Shown one piece after another: positions 1 through 8,543 of a stretch of DNA of 43,918 bases. The translations under genes were made by a program, and so were the position numbers. The DNA lies in the NCBI RefSeq assembly GCF_048548695.1, contig NZ_JBLYIF010000017.1, one strand, 5' to 3'. Every line of letters begins with the position of its first letter. The first letter of the stretch is position 1. This DNA comes from Neptuniibacter sp048548695. GTDB taxonomy: Bacteria > Pseudomonadota > Gammaproteobacteria > Pseudomonadales > Balneatricaceae. The notes below the pieces were generated by a model, which was given only the letters and a program-made list of their open reading frames with translations, was not told the origin of the DNA and did no database searches.

Positions 1-313
1 GCCCGGCAACAAAAAAACGCTGATAACCCAGCGCCTGCATCACCGCCACCATATCCTCGGCCATCACGCGTTTGGCGTAGTTAGCGTGACCAGGTAAACC
101 AACGGGTTTACAGCTATCTCCGTAGCCACGTAAATCAGGACAGATCACATGAAAATGTGGTGCCAATAAAGGAGCCACCAGGTGCCACATGACATGGGTG
201 TGTGGGTAGCCATGCAATAACAGTAGTGGCGGCCCTTCACCACCCTGCAGCAGGTTAATCTCGACATCACTGCAGGCAATGCGGGTGTTGCGGAAGTTGT
301 CAGGAAATAACAT
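1..313 (-). CDS. Alpha/beta hydrolase, haloacetate dehalogenase/epoxide hydrolase-like (3' part outside window)
   Basis: The minus strand is open from an ATG at 313 to the window edge (about 104 codons seen). The reading begins MLFPDNFRNTRI and contains LLLLHGYPHTH (the HGxP oxyanion-hole loop) and CPDLRGYGDS, a combination typical of the fluoroacetate dehalogenase/soluble epoxide hydrolase branch of alpha/beta hydrolases. The nucleophile elbow would lie just past the visible end (the reading stops at FFVAG). The substrate cannot be told from this part; 'alpha/beta hydrolase' is safe and dehalogenase is inference. Confidence 0.8.
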   Translation of the reverse strand, partial: MLFPDNFRNTRIACSDVEINLLQGGEGPPLLLLHGYPHTHVMWHLVAPLLAPHFHVICPDLRGYGDSCKPVGLPGHANYAKRVMAEDMVAVMQALGYQRFFVAG

Positions 314-470
314 GGCTAATCACTCAACACTTATGCATACAGCTAAGCGTAGAAGAATGTATAGCGGCTGGATGCGTCTTGCCCTACCCAGTAGCCTGAC
401 TTCCTCGTCGTCTGAATACGGCAATAGATGATTGACGGCGGATGAGGTTTGCTGTTGCTGAGACACAACA

Positions 471-491
471 GAGCCGGCAGAACGCCGGCTC
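471..491 (-). terminator. Possible terminator hairpin after yeeN
   Basis: Perfect inverted repeat GAGCCGGC / GCCGGCTC with a 5-nt loop, 26 bp past the yeeN stop. Read on the minus strand it is followed only by TGTTGTGTC rather than a clean T run, so it is a weak intrinsic-terminator candidate. Confidence 0.4.
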
Positions 492-516
492 AATCGAGTA
501 TGGCCCTACAGCCAAA

Positions 517-1236
517 TCAGGGCATTTCGACGTTATGGTAGACCTGCTGCACATCGTCCAGGTCGTTGAGAATATCCAAAAACTTCTCGAACAGTTCAAC
601 ATCGTCACCGGTCACGGTGGTGTAGGTCTGCGGGACAAATTGAATCTCATCCACGTCAAACTCAATCTCGCCGCATAGGTCCAGCAACGCCTGCTTAGCT
701 TTGAAATAATCGGTATTGGGAGCGAAGACAGTTAACTTACCCGCTTCGTTCTCAATATCGCTCACATCAACATCAGCCTCCATCAGGGTTTCAAGCACTG
801 CATCTTCATCATCGTAATCAAATACGAAGATCGCGCAGTGATCAAACATATGCGCAACACTGCCCTGGTTACCAATTTTACATTTGGTTTTAGTAAAGGC
901 GATACGCACATCACCAAAAGTCCGGTTTGGGTTGTCAGTCAGACATTCGATGATCGCCATACTGCCACCCGGGCCATAACCCTCGTAGCGCGCAGGGGAA
1001 TAATCTTCGCCGCCACCACCTTTGGCTTTATCCAGGGCTTTATCAATAACATGTGCCGGAACCTGATCCTTTTTCGCTCGATCAATCAGGCTACGCAACG
1101 TCAGGTTACCAGTGGGGTCGGTACCACCTGATTTAGCGGTCACATAGATCTCACGGCCATAGCGGCTGTAGATCTTGGCCTTCATATCGGAGGTTTTGGC
1201 CATCGACTCTTTACGGTTCTGGTACGCTCTGCCCAT
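517..1236 (-). CDS. yeeN: YebC/PmpR/TACO1-family protein, YeeN-like
   Basis: A 239-aa protein of the YebC family, whose members act as translation factors on difficult peptide stretches or as DNA-binding regulators. Diagnostic stretches are KIYSRYGREIYVTAK, IDRAKKDQVPAHVIDKA, KAKGGGGEDY and RYEGYGPGGSMAI, and the C-terminus ends DVQQVYHNVEMP. The pattern KIY..G.EIY..AK.G..DP..N with the HVIDKA block fits the E. coli YeeN paralogue rather than YebC proper (no AGHSKW start). Full length for the family. The ATG at 1236 is preceded by GGGGAG about 11 nt upstream. It stands alone on the minus strand, so the genes around it do not suggest a target. Confidence 0.9.
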   Translation of the reverse strand: MGRAYQNRKESMAKTSDMKAKIYSRYGREIYVTAKSGGTDPTGNLTLRSLIDRAKKDQVPAHVIDKALDKAKGGGGEDYSPARYEGYGPGGSMAIIECLTDNPNRTFGDVRIAFTKTKCKIGNQGSVAHMFDHCAIFVFDYDDEDAVLETLMEADVDVSDIENEAGKLTVFAPNTDYFKAKQALLDLCGEIEFDVDEIQFVPQTYTTVTGDDVELFEKFLDILNDLDDVQQVYHNVEMP

Positions 1237-1370
1237 GCGGCGAATACTCCCCTATAAACAGGTAAAAATTCGGAAAAGGCGATTCTACTGGCTAGAACCC
1301 GTTTCGAACAGCACCAAAAAGCACTCCGTCACTTAATCCGAGCCGGGAAGGCCGCATCTGACTGTCCGTC

Positions 1371-1910
1371 TCAGGAGTCTACATGCAGATCCGACGTCCG
1401 GTGTCTTGACCGATTGCTTCGTCTAATCGCCCTATTCAGCAGTACAACAGACAACTCTAAACCGAGTAAAACCAAGACACCGGCCAGCACACCAACGACC
1501 AATGCAGACCTGTCTAGCAACACAACAAAAGCATATTGCTGCCAGGTATCCACTCTAACTTCCGGCACCGGGGTGAACAGTACCTGCGTGTAGGCACTGA
1601 GCAATGACCGGTTAAACGTCTCCTGTGCATTTAGCAGAACCTGGTTTCTACTAAATAGTTCATCGATATGATTGGCACCAGAAACAATGGCCGGATCGGC
1701 GGTGTTTTTATAATGCACAATCAATTGTGCGATATCGCCACCGAAGTATGTGTCAGCGTCTTGCTGAAACGCCGCCACACTTCTCGACGACTCAGCTAAG
1801 CGGGAGTTGAGGTGTTTACCATACTGATCAACAAAACCCGGCACCTGCACGCCAGCAAGAACACCTGCAACAAACACAATGAGTTTTAGGTATTCAAATA
1901 CTTTTCGCAT
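1371..1910 (-). CDS. DUF2937 family membrane protein
   Basis: A 179-aa protein with one N-terminal hydrophobic segment (YLKLIVFVAGVLAGVQVPGF) and another near the C-terminus (SALVVGVLAGVLVLLGLELSVVLL), with a soluble, mainly helical middle containing a conserved-looking QYGKHLNSRLAE segment. This layout matches the DUF2937 inner-membrane family, function unknown. The frame stays open upstream to 2024, but the ATG at 1910 is chosen because GAGAGGG lies 6 nt before it and the hydrophobic segment then starts the protein. The upstream extension has no family match that I recognise. Confidence 0.72.
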   Translation of the reverse strand: MRKVFEYLKLIVFVAGVLAGVQVPGFVDQYGKHLNSRLAESSRSVAAFQQDADTYFGGDIAQLIVHYKNTADPAIVSGANHIDELFSRNQVLLNAQETFNRSLLSAYTQVLFTPVPEVRVDTWQQYAFVVLLDRSALVVGVLAGVLVLLGLELSVVLLNRAIRRSNRSRHRTSDLHVDS

Positions 1911-2041
1911 AAGCCCTCTCGGTGCAGATGGGTGCCCTGCTGCAGCACAAGCAAGAAGTGTATTTGGGCTGAGAAATACCCCCGGAACAACACCAGGACG
2001 GGAGGTTATGGCGTAGCCAAACACCCCAACCTACGCACTGA

Positions 2042-2929
2042 TCAGGTTACATCACCCAATTGTTCCTGAGCCTTGGTGTAACCCAGCTCGATCATCTCAG
2101 CTGCACAATCAAAATCCAGAGTACCACAGGCGTTGCGGGCAATTTCTATCAGATGATCTGCCGGATACGCCGCCAACTTCTGTCGGGCAATCGTACTTTG
2201 CATCGCATCGAATGCCTGGTTAGCTATATCATAAGCAGCCCATTCCGGGCCGGTATCACCCTGTTTAGGCGTAGTAATGTTATCGACAAAATCACTGACT
2301 TTCGCAACGATTGATCGTCCACTCTCGCCTTTTGCTTCACTATCCGGAACATCATCATGGCTCGCGCTGACTTTACCGCCAAGATTAACCGCAATGGTCA
2401 GATCGGTATTATCGTTAAAGGTAGGTGCAATGGGCACAGGATTTAACACCCCCCCATCAATCAAGTCGCTCCCCCTATATCGAACTGGGGTAAAAAACAG
2501 TGGTAGGGATATAGACGCCCTGATGGCATCAAAAAGCTGACCGGAGTTGATCCATACCTCTTTTTCAATCGCAATATCAGAGGCAACCGCTGTGTACCTG
2601 ATCGGCAATTGTTCAATGGCAACATCACCAACAATATCGGTCAGGCGGTTAAACAGCTTGTCACCCTTAACTAGGCCACTCATCTTCCATGACAAGTCCA
2701 GCAACCTGACAATTTCTACCTTAGTTATGGCTCTGACCCAGGTTTCAAAATCATCAAGTTTCCCAGCTGCATAAACCCCACCGACCAGCGCCCCCATAGA
2801 GCAGCCCGAAATAGACTCGATTTTGAAATCATGCTCTTCAAGCCAACGAATCACACCGATATGAGCTAACCCCCGGGCACCGCCGCTGCCCAAAACCAGA
2901 GAAACCGTTTGCTTAGTATTGTGCGGCAT
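2042..2929 (-). CDS. Patatin-like phospholipase family protein (RssA-like)
   Basis: A 295-aa patatin-fold hydrolase, likely cytoplasmic because no signal peptide is seen. Visible elements in order: glycine-rich oxyanion loop GSGGARGLAHIG (about residues 14-25), nucleophile elbow GCSMG with Ser44, and the DGG motif with Asp158 in LIDGGVLNPVPI; Ser44 and Asp158 would form the catalytic dyad. Size and the short C-terminal helical region resemble the bacterial RssA/YchK group rather than secreted ExoU-type enzymes. Lipid acyl hydrolysis is the family activity; the actual substrate is unknown. Confidence 0.9.
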   Translation of the reverse strand: MPHNTKQTVSLVLGSGGARGLAHIGVIRWLEEHDFKIESISGCSMGALVGGVYAAGKLDDFETWVRAITKVEIVRLLDLSWKMSGLVKGDKLFNRLTDIVGDVAIEQLPIRYTAVASDIAIEKEVWINSGQLFDAIRASISLPLFFTPVRYRGSDLIDGGVLNPVPIAPTFNDNTDLTIAVNLGGKVSASHDDVPDSEAKGESGRSIVAKVSDFVDNITTPKQGDTGPEWAAYDIANQAFDAMQSTIARQKLAAYPADHLIEIARNACGTLDFDCAAEMIELGYTKAQEQLGDVT

Positions 2930-3192
2930 AATGTTGTGCTACCTATTGTGTGGTCATTAACTTATCGCCGAAAGGCCAACCAATATCGAACGTAACCAAG
3001 TGTAAAGTTAACACTATCGCGCCACGTTTTTAATCAACACACCCTGTATATCACGCAACGACCTTTGCTAGCCGTAACACCGGTTTATGCCATAAAACGG
3101 CTAAGCATAAGGTTCTGAGGGATGTAACACTAAGCTTGCTGATCCAGGCTAAGCACTTGAGGTGGCTGCAGATGAATACTCAGCAAGCAAAC

Positions 3193-4053
3193 TTAACGCT
3201 TGCCGTCGCCACCGGCTTTTAGCAGCAGGTAATCCAGCCAGCGCCCCGGTAAAAAACGTTTTAATACGGCAAATAATTTGGTGGGCACTGTCACCCGATA
3301 ACGCAATCGGGCACGTTTACTTTGCAAAGCATGTAGCAATGCCGACTGTACCGCTTCGGGGCCCAGGGTAAACGGTGCCGCCGGCCCCGAGGTTTCTAAC
3401 CGGGCAATCATGGCCCGATACTGTGTCTGATGAGCACTGTTATCTACTGTAATCCAATGCTGAAATTGCACAAAGGCATTCTGACGAAACTCTGACAGGA
3501 TCGGCCCGGGTTCAATCAAGCTGACCTGAATATTGTCATGCATCAACTCCAGTCGCAGCGTATCGGCAAAACCTTCCAGAGCAAACTTGCTGGCATTGTA
3601 GGCACCACGATACTGCATCGCGGCAAAACCCAGGATTGAACTGTTATAGATAATTCGGCCATAGCCTTGCTGCCGCATCACCGGCACCACAAGGTTTGTC
3701 AGTTCCTGTGTACCAAAGACATTGGTTTCAAACTGCTGACGCATTGCATCACGACTCAGATCCTCCACCGCACCCGGCAGGCCAAAGGCGCCATTATTAA
3801 ATAAGGCATCCAATCTGCCACCGGTCAATGTCAGGGTGTGTTCTACCGCTGCGGCAATCGACACACTGTCTGCCAGATCCAAATGAATAGCGGTTAGCCC
3901 TTCAGCCTGTAGCCGTGCGACATCCGCTAGCTGACGCGCGGAAGCGATTACCTGATAGCCGACCTTATGCAGAGCATGGGCGCAATAATAACCGATACCG
4001 GTTGAGCATCCGGTAATAAGAATGGTACTGGGAGGTAACAGACGGGTCTTCAT
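3193..4053 (-). CDS. Classical SDR-family oxidoreductase
   Basis: A 286-aa NAD(P)-dependent short-chain dehydrogenase/reductase. It shows the Rossmann motif TGCSTGIG (residues 14-21), FNNGAFG (the NNAG-equivalent, 85-91), catalytic Ser near 139 (YNSSILGF) and Y152-x3-K156 in AYNASKFALEGF, then the PGPI segment after the active site. SAR after the second strand is compatible with NADP preference (inference). The sequence resembles retinol/17-beta-hydroxysteroid-type SDRs widespread in marine gammaproteobacteria; no neighbour fixes a substrate. The start codon is 54 bp from the MITE-like element at 4108-4265, so its promoter region has been altered or supplied by that insertion. No strong ribosome binding site is seen. 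Confidence 0.9.
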   Translation of the reverse strand: MKTRLLPPSTILITGCSTGIGYYCAHALHKVGYQVIASARQLADVARLQAEGLTAIHLDLADSVSIAAAVEHTLTLTGGRLDALFNNGAFGLPGAVEDLSRDAMRQQFETNVFGTQELTNLVVPVMRQQGYGRIIYNSSILGFAAMQYRGAYNASKFALEGFADTLRLELMHDNIQVSLIEPGPILSEFRQNAFVQFQHWITVDNSAHQTQYRAMIARLETSGPAAPFTLGPEAVQSALLHALQSKRARLRYRVTVPTKLFAVLKRFLPGRWLDYLLLKAGGDGKR

Positions 4054-4107
4054 GGCTTAGAATCATAACAGGCAGTGCCGAAAAACACTGCCTGTAATAC
4101 AGCTTAG

Positions 4108-4265
4108 GGAACCTGCGAACAAACCCAAGACTTTCTCTGCGGGCGATAACGAAAGGCAGTGCAGTGGAATGACACGTCCTTTCCAAGCTGTCTGACAAAG
4201 CAGAAGGTGTTTTAGAGCCAGCCCCATGGCGCTTTCAGAGGCGCTTTGACTTACTCGTAGGTTCC
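4108..4265 (-). mobile_element. MITE-like element, copy 1 (158 bp), IS5-type ends
   Basis: Short non-coding element with terminal inverted repeats: GGAACCTGCGAACAAACCC at 4108 and, read inward from 4265, GGAACCTACGAGTAAGTC. It is flanked by identical TTAG at 4104-4107 and 4266-4269, the 4-bp YTAR duplication of IS5-group elements. The body matches the element at 28388-28648 in inverted orientation, including the shared block TCTGCTTTGTC and the block CGCCCGCAGAGAAA. It lacks about 100 bp that copy 2 has in its left half. The ends also match those of the IS5-family element at 34200-35357. The right-hand TTAG duplication contains the TAA stop codon of the cytochrome b561 gene. Confidence 0.88.
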
Positions 4266-4844
4266 TTAGGTGTCCGAGGTCATTCTCTTCAGGGTCCGAT
4301 CGCCCTGAACGAAATGGTGGTAAAGTGCCGCACCCGCATGACCCAGAATCAGTATCCAAAGCAGCAATTCACCCAGAATCGCCTTGTGGATCAGGTCAAA
4401 GGGTTTCTCAAACTCTTTAAACGTCATGGTTGGGGCGAACTGTTCAGCAAACAGTGCCGTATCCTTGAAGCTTGGAATCTCAAACATGAAGAAGAAATCA
4501 ACAGGCGCGCCAGTGCCCAGGTAGCCGGTGATGGGCATGACAATCATCATAAGATAGAGCACACCATGGCCTGCTTTTGCAGCCATTTTCTGTAACGGAG
4601 TGCCTTCAGGCTTAGGTGACTGGTTACTTAGCTTCCAGATAATCCGCAGCAGCACAATCACGGCAATGGTGACACCAATCGACAGATGCAGCTGGATAGC
4701 CGTAATGTTTTCTGGTGTTTTAGGTTCGGTGAACCACTCACGATAATACACACTGACATATGACCCTAAAAACAACAGTGCCGTTGACCAGTGCAGCCAC
4801 TTAGCGATGCTGCCATAGCTCTCGGGCGAATTGCGCAAACTCAT
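4266..4844 (-). CDS. Cytochrome b/b6 domain protein (cytochrome b561 family)
   Basis: A 192-aa four-helix inner-membrane dihaem cytochrome. Hydrophobic spans are at about residues 15-35, 50-70, 90-108 and 150-170. Candidate haem ligands are the histidines in KWLHWS, IQLHLSIG, AKAGHGVLY and LGHAGAALYHHF, the usual cytochrome b561 pattern. The family passes electrons between the quinone pool and partners. The ATG at 4844 is chosen because AAGGAG lies just upstream and the first helix then begins near residue 10; an in-frame upstream extension is less likely. The stop codon coincides with the target-site duplication of the MITE-like element that follows directly. Confidence 0.92.
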   Translation of the reverse strand: MSLRNSPESYGSIAKWLHWSTALLFLGSYVSVYYREWFTEPKTPENITAIQLHLSIGVTIAVIVLLRIIWKLSNQSPKPEGTPLQKMAAKAGHGVLYLMMIVMPITGYLGTGAPVDFFFMFEIPSFKDTALFAEQFAPTMTFKEFEKPFDLIHKAILGELLLWILILGHAGAALYHHFVQGDRTLKRMTSDT

Positions 4845-4977
4845 AAAGACTCCTTTCAATACATGGGCTGATTGCCATCTAACCACAGCCTGCAAAATTT
4901 CCTGAGTACTTTAATGAGGGTAAACGCTGTGTTGCTTTTTTGATATCAATTGCTCCCCGCTGCCTGGCACTTGCAGC

Positions 4978-5178
4978 CTAGAAGGTATCGTTTTCTGCAT
5001 GCACAGTGATCTGCACTTCTCCCGTCACCGTGGTCGAGATATGAAACACAATGGGACGACAACACACCTGACAATCTTCAATATACTCCTGACTGTCTGC
5101 CAGCACTTCGATCAGCACAGTGATCAACTCACCACAATAGGGACAACCAATCTCCACCTCATTGAGTTCCTGCATCAT
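4978..5178 (-). CDS. CPXCG-motif cysteine-rich small protein
   Basis: A 66-aa protein with CPYCGE (residues 12-17) and a second CQVCCRP cysteine pair (about 36-42), spaced to bind one zinc ion in a small zinc-ribbon-like fold. This is the conserved CPXCG family, function unknown. The ATG is preceded by GGAAGGGA. It starts 19 bp after the stop of the ABM-domain gene and is read in the same direction, so the two are probably cotranscribed. Confidence 0.88.
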   Translation of the reverse strand: MMQELNEVEIGCPYCGELITVLIEVLADSQEYIEDCQVCCRPIVFHISTTVTGEVQITVHAENDTF

Positions 5179-5197
5179 TACATCCCTTCCAACCAGA

Positions 5198-5773
5198 TTA
5201 CTTAAACAACCAGCGCTGAATAAGTCGGGTGTAACGTGGCATCACCAGATACACCATGAGAAATACCACCACCCCAGTGACCAGCAACATATCCATGAGG
5301 TGATTTTGCGGCACACCCAGGCTGCGCAGTAAAGGTATCAACAACAGGGGCACGGTCAACACCATGGGATAGATTGCTGACCAAGTCACCAAAAACTGTT
5401 TCCAGCGAATGGGAATTTTCGCCTTAGCACTCTTCGGTGCAAACCAAAAGTCCAGTCCACTGCTGATAAAGAAATCGTCCTCCGTCACGAGCAGTGGTCG
5501 TACCTTATCAATCAGTTGAGTCCGGGTATCCGATGCCATCCAGGCTTGCAGATTTTCCCGCGAATCAAAGCGAATAATGACAGTGTAGGTATGTGTGACA
5601 CCAGTGACGGGGCGGATAATGTGCGCATCCAGATGACCCTGTGCAGCTCTGCATAGCGGCGCAACCTGCTGCAGCCAGGCATCATACTCGGCATGTTTAT
5701 CTTCACGCACCCGGTGAGTGATCACTACCGTGGCACCGCTTTCCTCTATACCGGTGGCGTTGCTCTGATTCAT
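5198..5773 (-). CDS. Antibiotic biosynthesis monooxygenase (ABM) domain protein with C-terminal membrane anchor
   Basis: A 191-aa protein. The N-terminal ABM ferredoxin-like domain (about residues 15-105) contains VVITHRVREDKHAEYDAWL and the GHLDAHIIRP and YTVIIRFDSRENLQAWM strands. It is followed by two hydrophobic segments (about 128-150 and 158-178) ending in a basic tail. This is the membrane-anchored ABM type common in Pseudomonas and relatives. The domain is known in cofactor-less oxygenases and haem-degrading proteins, but for this type no reaction is established. Likely first gene of a two-gene unit with the CPXCG gene. Confidence 0.88.
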   Translation of the reverse strand: MNQSNATGIEESGATVVITHRVREDKHAEYDAWLQQVAPLCRAAQGHLDAHIIRPVTGVTHTYTVIIRFDSRENLQAWMASDTRTQLIDKVRPLLVTEDDFFISSGLDFWFAPKSAKAKIPIRWKQFLVTWSAIYPMVLTVPLLLIPLLRSLGVPQNHLMDMLLVTGVVVFLMVYLVMPRYTRLIQRWLFK

Positions 5774-5932
5774 GCGTGCTTGCCCTTTACTGTCGGTCTG
5801 GTTACTCAGCTTTCAGCCGTCCGTTACAGTAATGTATAGCATGGGTAGACCCGTTAGCGGCAATTACTCATGCAACACGTTGTTGCGCAATGGCTGTTGC
5901 CCACCCCTGAGATTAACCGCCACATAAACAAA

Positions 5933-5976
5933 CAAAAAAAGCCGCCACCGTATGTTCTACAGTGGCGGCTTTTTTT
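5933..5976 (-). terminator. Bidirectional intrinsic terminator after cysS
   Basis: Stem GCCGCCAC / GTGGCGGC with a 13-nt loop, flanked by seven A on one side and seven T on the other, so it can act in both directions. It lies 13 bp past the cysS stop. Confidence 0.93.
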
Positions 5977-5988
5977 GCATCGATAGGC

Positions 5989-7374
5989 TTAGACTTCGCG
6001 GTACCAGGTGGTGCCTTCACGGCTATCTTTCAGCACGACACCCTGCTCGGTCAGAGACTGGCGGATACGGTCGGCTTCAGCGTAGTCTTTATTCGCTTTG
6101 GCAGCAGCACGATCAGCAATCAAACCTTCGATCTGCTCAGGGCTAAGCTCGCCCTCTTTAGCTTCGCCCTGCAAGAAGGCTGCTGGGTCCTGTTGCAACA
6201 AGCCCAGAACCCCGCCCAACTGAGTCAATTTTAGTGCCAGCGTTGCTGCCTCGGGCGCCTTGTCGCGCTTGGCCCGGTTAAGCTCATTCACTAGATCAAA
6301 TAATACCGCCACCGCTTTAGGCGTATTAAAGTCGTCATCCATAGCCGCATAAAAACGTTTATCGATATCATCTTCAGCTACGCTATCAGCCGCCTGCACA
6401 CCTTCCAGCGCCTGATAAAAACGCTCCAGCATAGTCCGAGCTTCACGCAGACTGTCCTCGCTGTAATCGATATACGTGCGATAGTGCACCCGTGCCAGGA
6501 AGAACCGCACAACTTCTGCATCGTACTTGTCCAGCACATCACGGATGGTGAAAAAGTTACCCAGCGACTTGGACATTTTTTCCGAATTCACCCGTACCGG
6601 GCCAGCATGCATCCAGGTGTTGACGTACTTCACACCGTTAGCGGCTTCGGATTGAGCAATTTCATTTTCATGATGCGGGAAAGGCAGATCAGGACCACCA
6701 CCATGAATATCAAAAGTGTCGCCCAAACAACATTTTGACATGGCAGAACACTCTATGTGCCAGCCAGGTCGACCCGGCCCCCAGGGCGAGTCCCAGCTGA
6801 CTTCATCAGCCTTGGCGGCTTTCCATAGCACGAAGTCCAGTGGACTTTCTTTGGCTTCGTCCACCTCAACACGGGCTCCCGAGCGCAGTTCATCCACATT
6901 TTTGTTAGTCAGACGACCGTACTCAGCGAATTTTTCCACCCGGTAATAGACGTCACCATTACTCGCCGGATAGGCATAACCCTTGGTAATCAGCGTTTCC
7001 ACCAGCGCAATAATATCCTGCATATGGCCGGTAGCGCGTGGTTCCTGATCTGGACGCAGCACATTTAATGCAGCTTCATCTTCATGCATCGCTGCAATCA
7101 TGCGCTCCGTCAATTGCGCGGGTGATTCATCATTCTCTGCCGCACGGCGGATGATTTTGTCATCGACATCGGTAATGTTACGCACATAGTTCACATCCCA
7201 GCCGCGCACCCTCAGATAGCGGGTAATCACATCAAAGGCCACCATCACCCGTGCATGCCCGATATGACAAAAGTCATACACGGTGACACCACAGACGTAC
7301 ATTTTAATCTTGCCGTCTTGTAGCGGTTTGAAAGGAGCTTTGGTCTTAGTCAGGGTGTTATAAATCTGCAGCAT
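5989..7374 (-). CDS. cysS: Cysteine--tRNA ligase
   Basis: A 461-aa class I aminoacyl-tRNA synthetase, the usual length for bacterial CysRS, that charges tRNA-Cys with cysteine in the cytoplasm. Visible: HIGH signature at 37-40 (CHIGHARV), first zinc ligand Cys28 (YVCGVTVYD), further zinc-site segments WHIECSAMS and FPHHENEIAQSE, KMSKSLGNF (ATP loop), and a C-terminal helical anticodon-binding part. Transcribed alone, with a strong terminator behind it. Essential, single-copy core gene. Confidence 0.98.
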   Translation of the reverse strand: MLQIYNTLTKTKAPFKPLQDGKIKMYVCGVTVYDFCHIGHARVMVAFDVITRYLRVRGWDVNYVRNITDVDDKIIRRAAENDESPAQLTERMIAAMHEDEAALNVLRPDQEPRATGHMQDIIALVETLITKGYAYPASNGDVYYRVEKFAEYGRLTNKNVDELRSGARVEVDEAKESPLDFVLWKAAKADEVSWDSPWGPGRPGWHIECSAMSKCCLGDTFDIHGGGPDLPFPHHENEIAQSEAANGVKYVNTWMHAGPVRVNSEKMSKSLGNFFTIRDVLDKYDAEVVRFFLARVHYRTYIDYSEDSLREARTMLERFYQALEGVQAADSVAEDDIDKRFYAAMDDDFNTPKAVAVLFDLVNELNRAKRDKAPEAATLALKLTQLGGVLGLLQQDPAAFLQGEAKEGELSPEQIEGLIADRAAAKANKDYAEADRIRQSLTEQGVVLKDSREGTTWYREV

Positions 7375-7448
7375 AATAGGTCTGTAAACTGGCTCGCGAA
7401 AACAAAGGCGACATTATAGAGGAATTCCCCCTGACTGTCGGCAGTGAA

Positions 7449-8360
7449 TCAGATACCACTATCAGGCAAGCGTGGCGTCATCAGCCCACGACTCACGCCT
7501 GACAACAGACTTTTTTCACAACTGAGCAATAACCGGCCATCCTCTAACCACTGCACCGCTTCCCATTGCGCGTAGACCTGCAGAACCAGCCGCTGCGCCT
7601 GTTGCCAGTCAGGCAGGCCAGTGACAGGAACCAGCCATAGAAACGAGTAGCCCAGTAAACGCTGCCTGGAATACCCCAGCAGTGCCAGTTGTCCTGTTAC
7701 GGGGTCATAATCGGCCCCGGTAATCAGACCACCCACCGGATACTCGGCGGCCACCGTCACGGTTTGCTGAAGCCGGTGTTTATCCAGCCGGTACAATCGA
7801 GTCTGGCCGTCACCCCGGTTTTTGGTAAACAACCACAGCTCCTCGTCCACCACAGTGATCGCTTCACAATCAAAGTTATGCTGACGACTCTGCGGCGGCT
7901 GATAATCGGCCAGCTGAATATTCATTTCCGTGGCAGCTACCGTTGCCGCTACCCCAGCATGATCCAGTGCGTTCCAGGCCACTTTATAGATCTGAAATGC
8001 ATTACGCTGCCCCAGGTTATTACCACAGTCGGCGATATACACCGAGTTGCTATCATGCGCCAGAGATTCCCAGTCAATATTCTTGGCACCCGCCACCTGA
8101 ACGTGTTTCACCACCTCACCGGCAGCATTCAGCGCAAACATCTGCGGACTGTTACCACTATCATTCACCGTCCAGTGCAGCCCATTACGGCTTGCCAGGC
8201 CAGAGGTTTCCTGAACCGAATCCGGCCAGGGAAGTATTTCAATATCTCCCTGCAAGGCTGGTGTTGATGTCGTCACCTGCAGATTGCTACAACCCGCCAG
8301 AACCAGCAGCAAAAACACAAACAACACGCGACATCGACCAACATGCACATTATTCATCAC
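7449..8360 (-). CDS. Lipoprotein, propeller-like, function unknown
   Basis: A 303-aa protein with a type II signal sequence: hydrophobic VLFVFLLLVLAGCSN with lipobox LAGC and lipidated Cys at about residue 24. The Asn after Cys does not signal inner-membrane retention, so an outer-membrane lipoprotein is expected (inference). The mature part has repeated strand-rich blocks such as ETSGLASRNGLHWTVNDSG, DWESLAHDSNSVYIADCGNN and DCEAITVVDEELWLFTKN, resembling blades of a beta-propeller of the SdiA-regulated/phytase-like kind. No catalytic motif recognised. Transcribed away from the DUF5610 gene, with 183 bp between the starts. Confidence 0.78.
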   Translation of the reverse strand: MMNNVHVGRCRVLFVFLLLVLAGCSNLQVTTSTPALQGDIEILPWPDSVQETSGLASRNGLHWTVNDSGNSPQMFALNAAGEVVKHVQVAGAKNIDWESLAHDSNSVYIADCGNNLGQRNAFQIYKVAWNALDHAGVAATVAATEMNIQLADYQPPQSRQHNFDCEAITVVDEELWLFTKNRGDGQTRLYRLDKHRLQQTVTVAAEYPVGGLITGADYDPVTGQLALLGYSRQRLLGYSFLWLVPVTGLPDWQQAQRLVLQVYAQWEAVQWLEDGRLLLSCEKSLLSGVSRGLMTPRLPDSGI

Positions 8361-8543
8361 TGGAAATCCCTTCTATTTACAACTTTTGACCCCGGAAATT
8401 CAGGCTTTAATACGGGGACTTTGTATGGATATTGAATAAAACACGACCTATCTCCGCCAAAGGTGAATAATTATCAACTCACAGCAGCAGGCATCAACAA
8501 TACTGTAGGGAGGACAATACATTAACACCCCGTGGAGGCATCA

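Noticed and set aside
7689..8389. Plus-strand open frames of 192 and 148 codons opposite the lipoprotein gene
   Set aside because: Shadows of the lipoprotein gene; no ribosome binding site and low-complexity translation.
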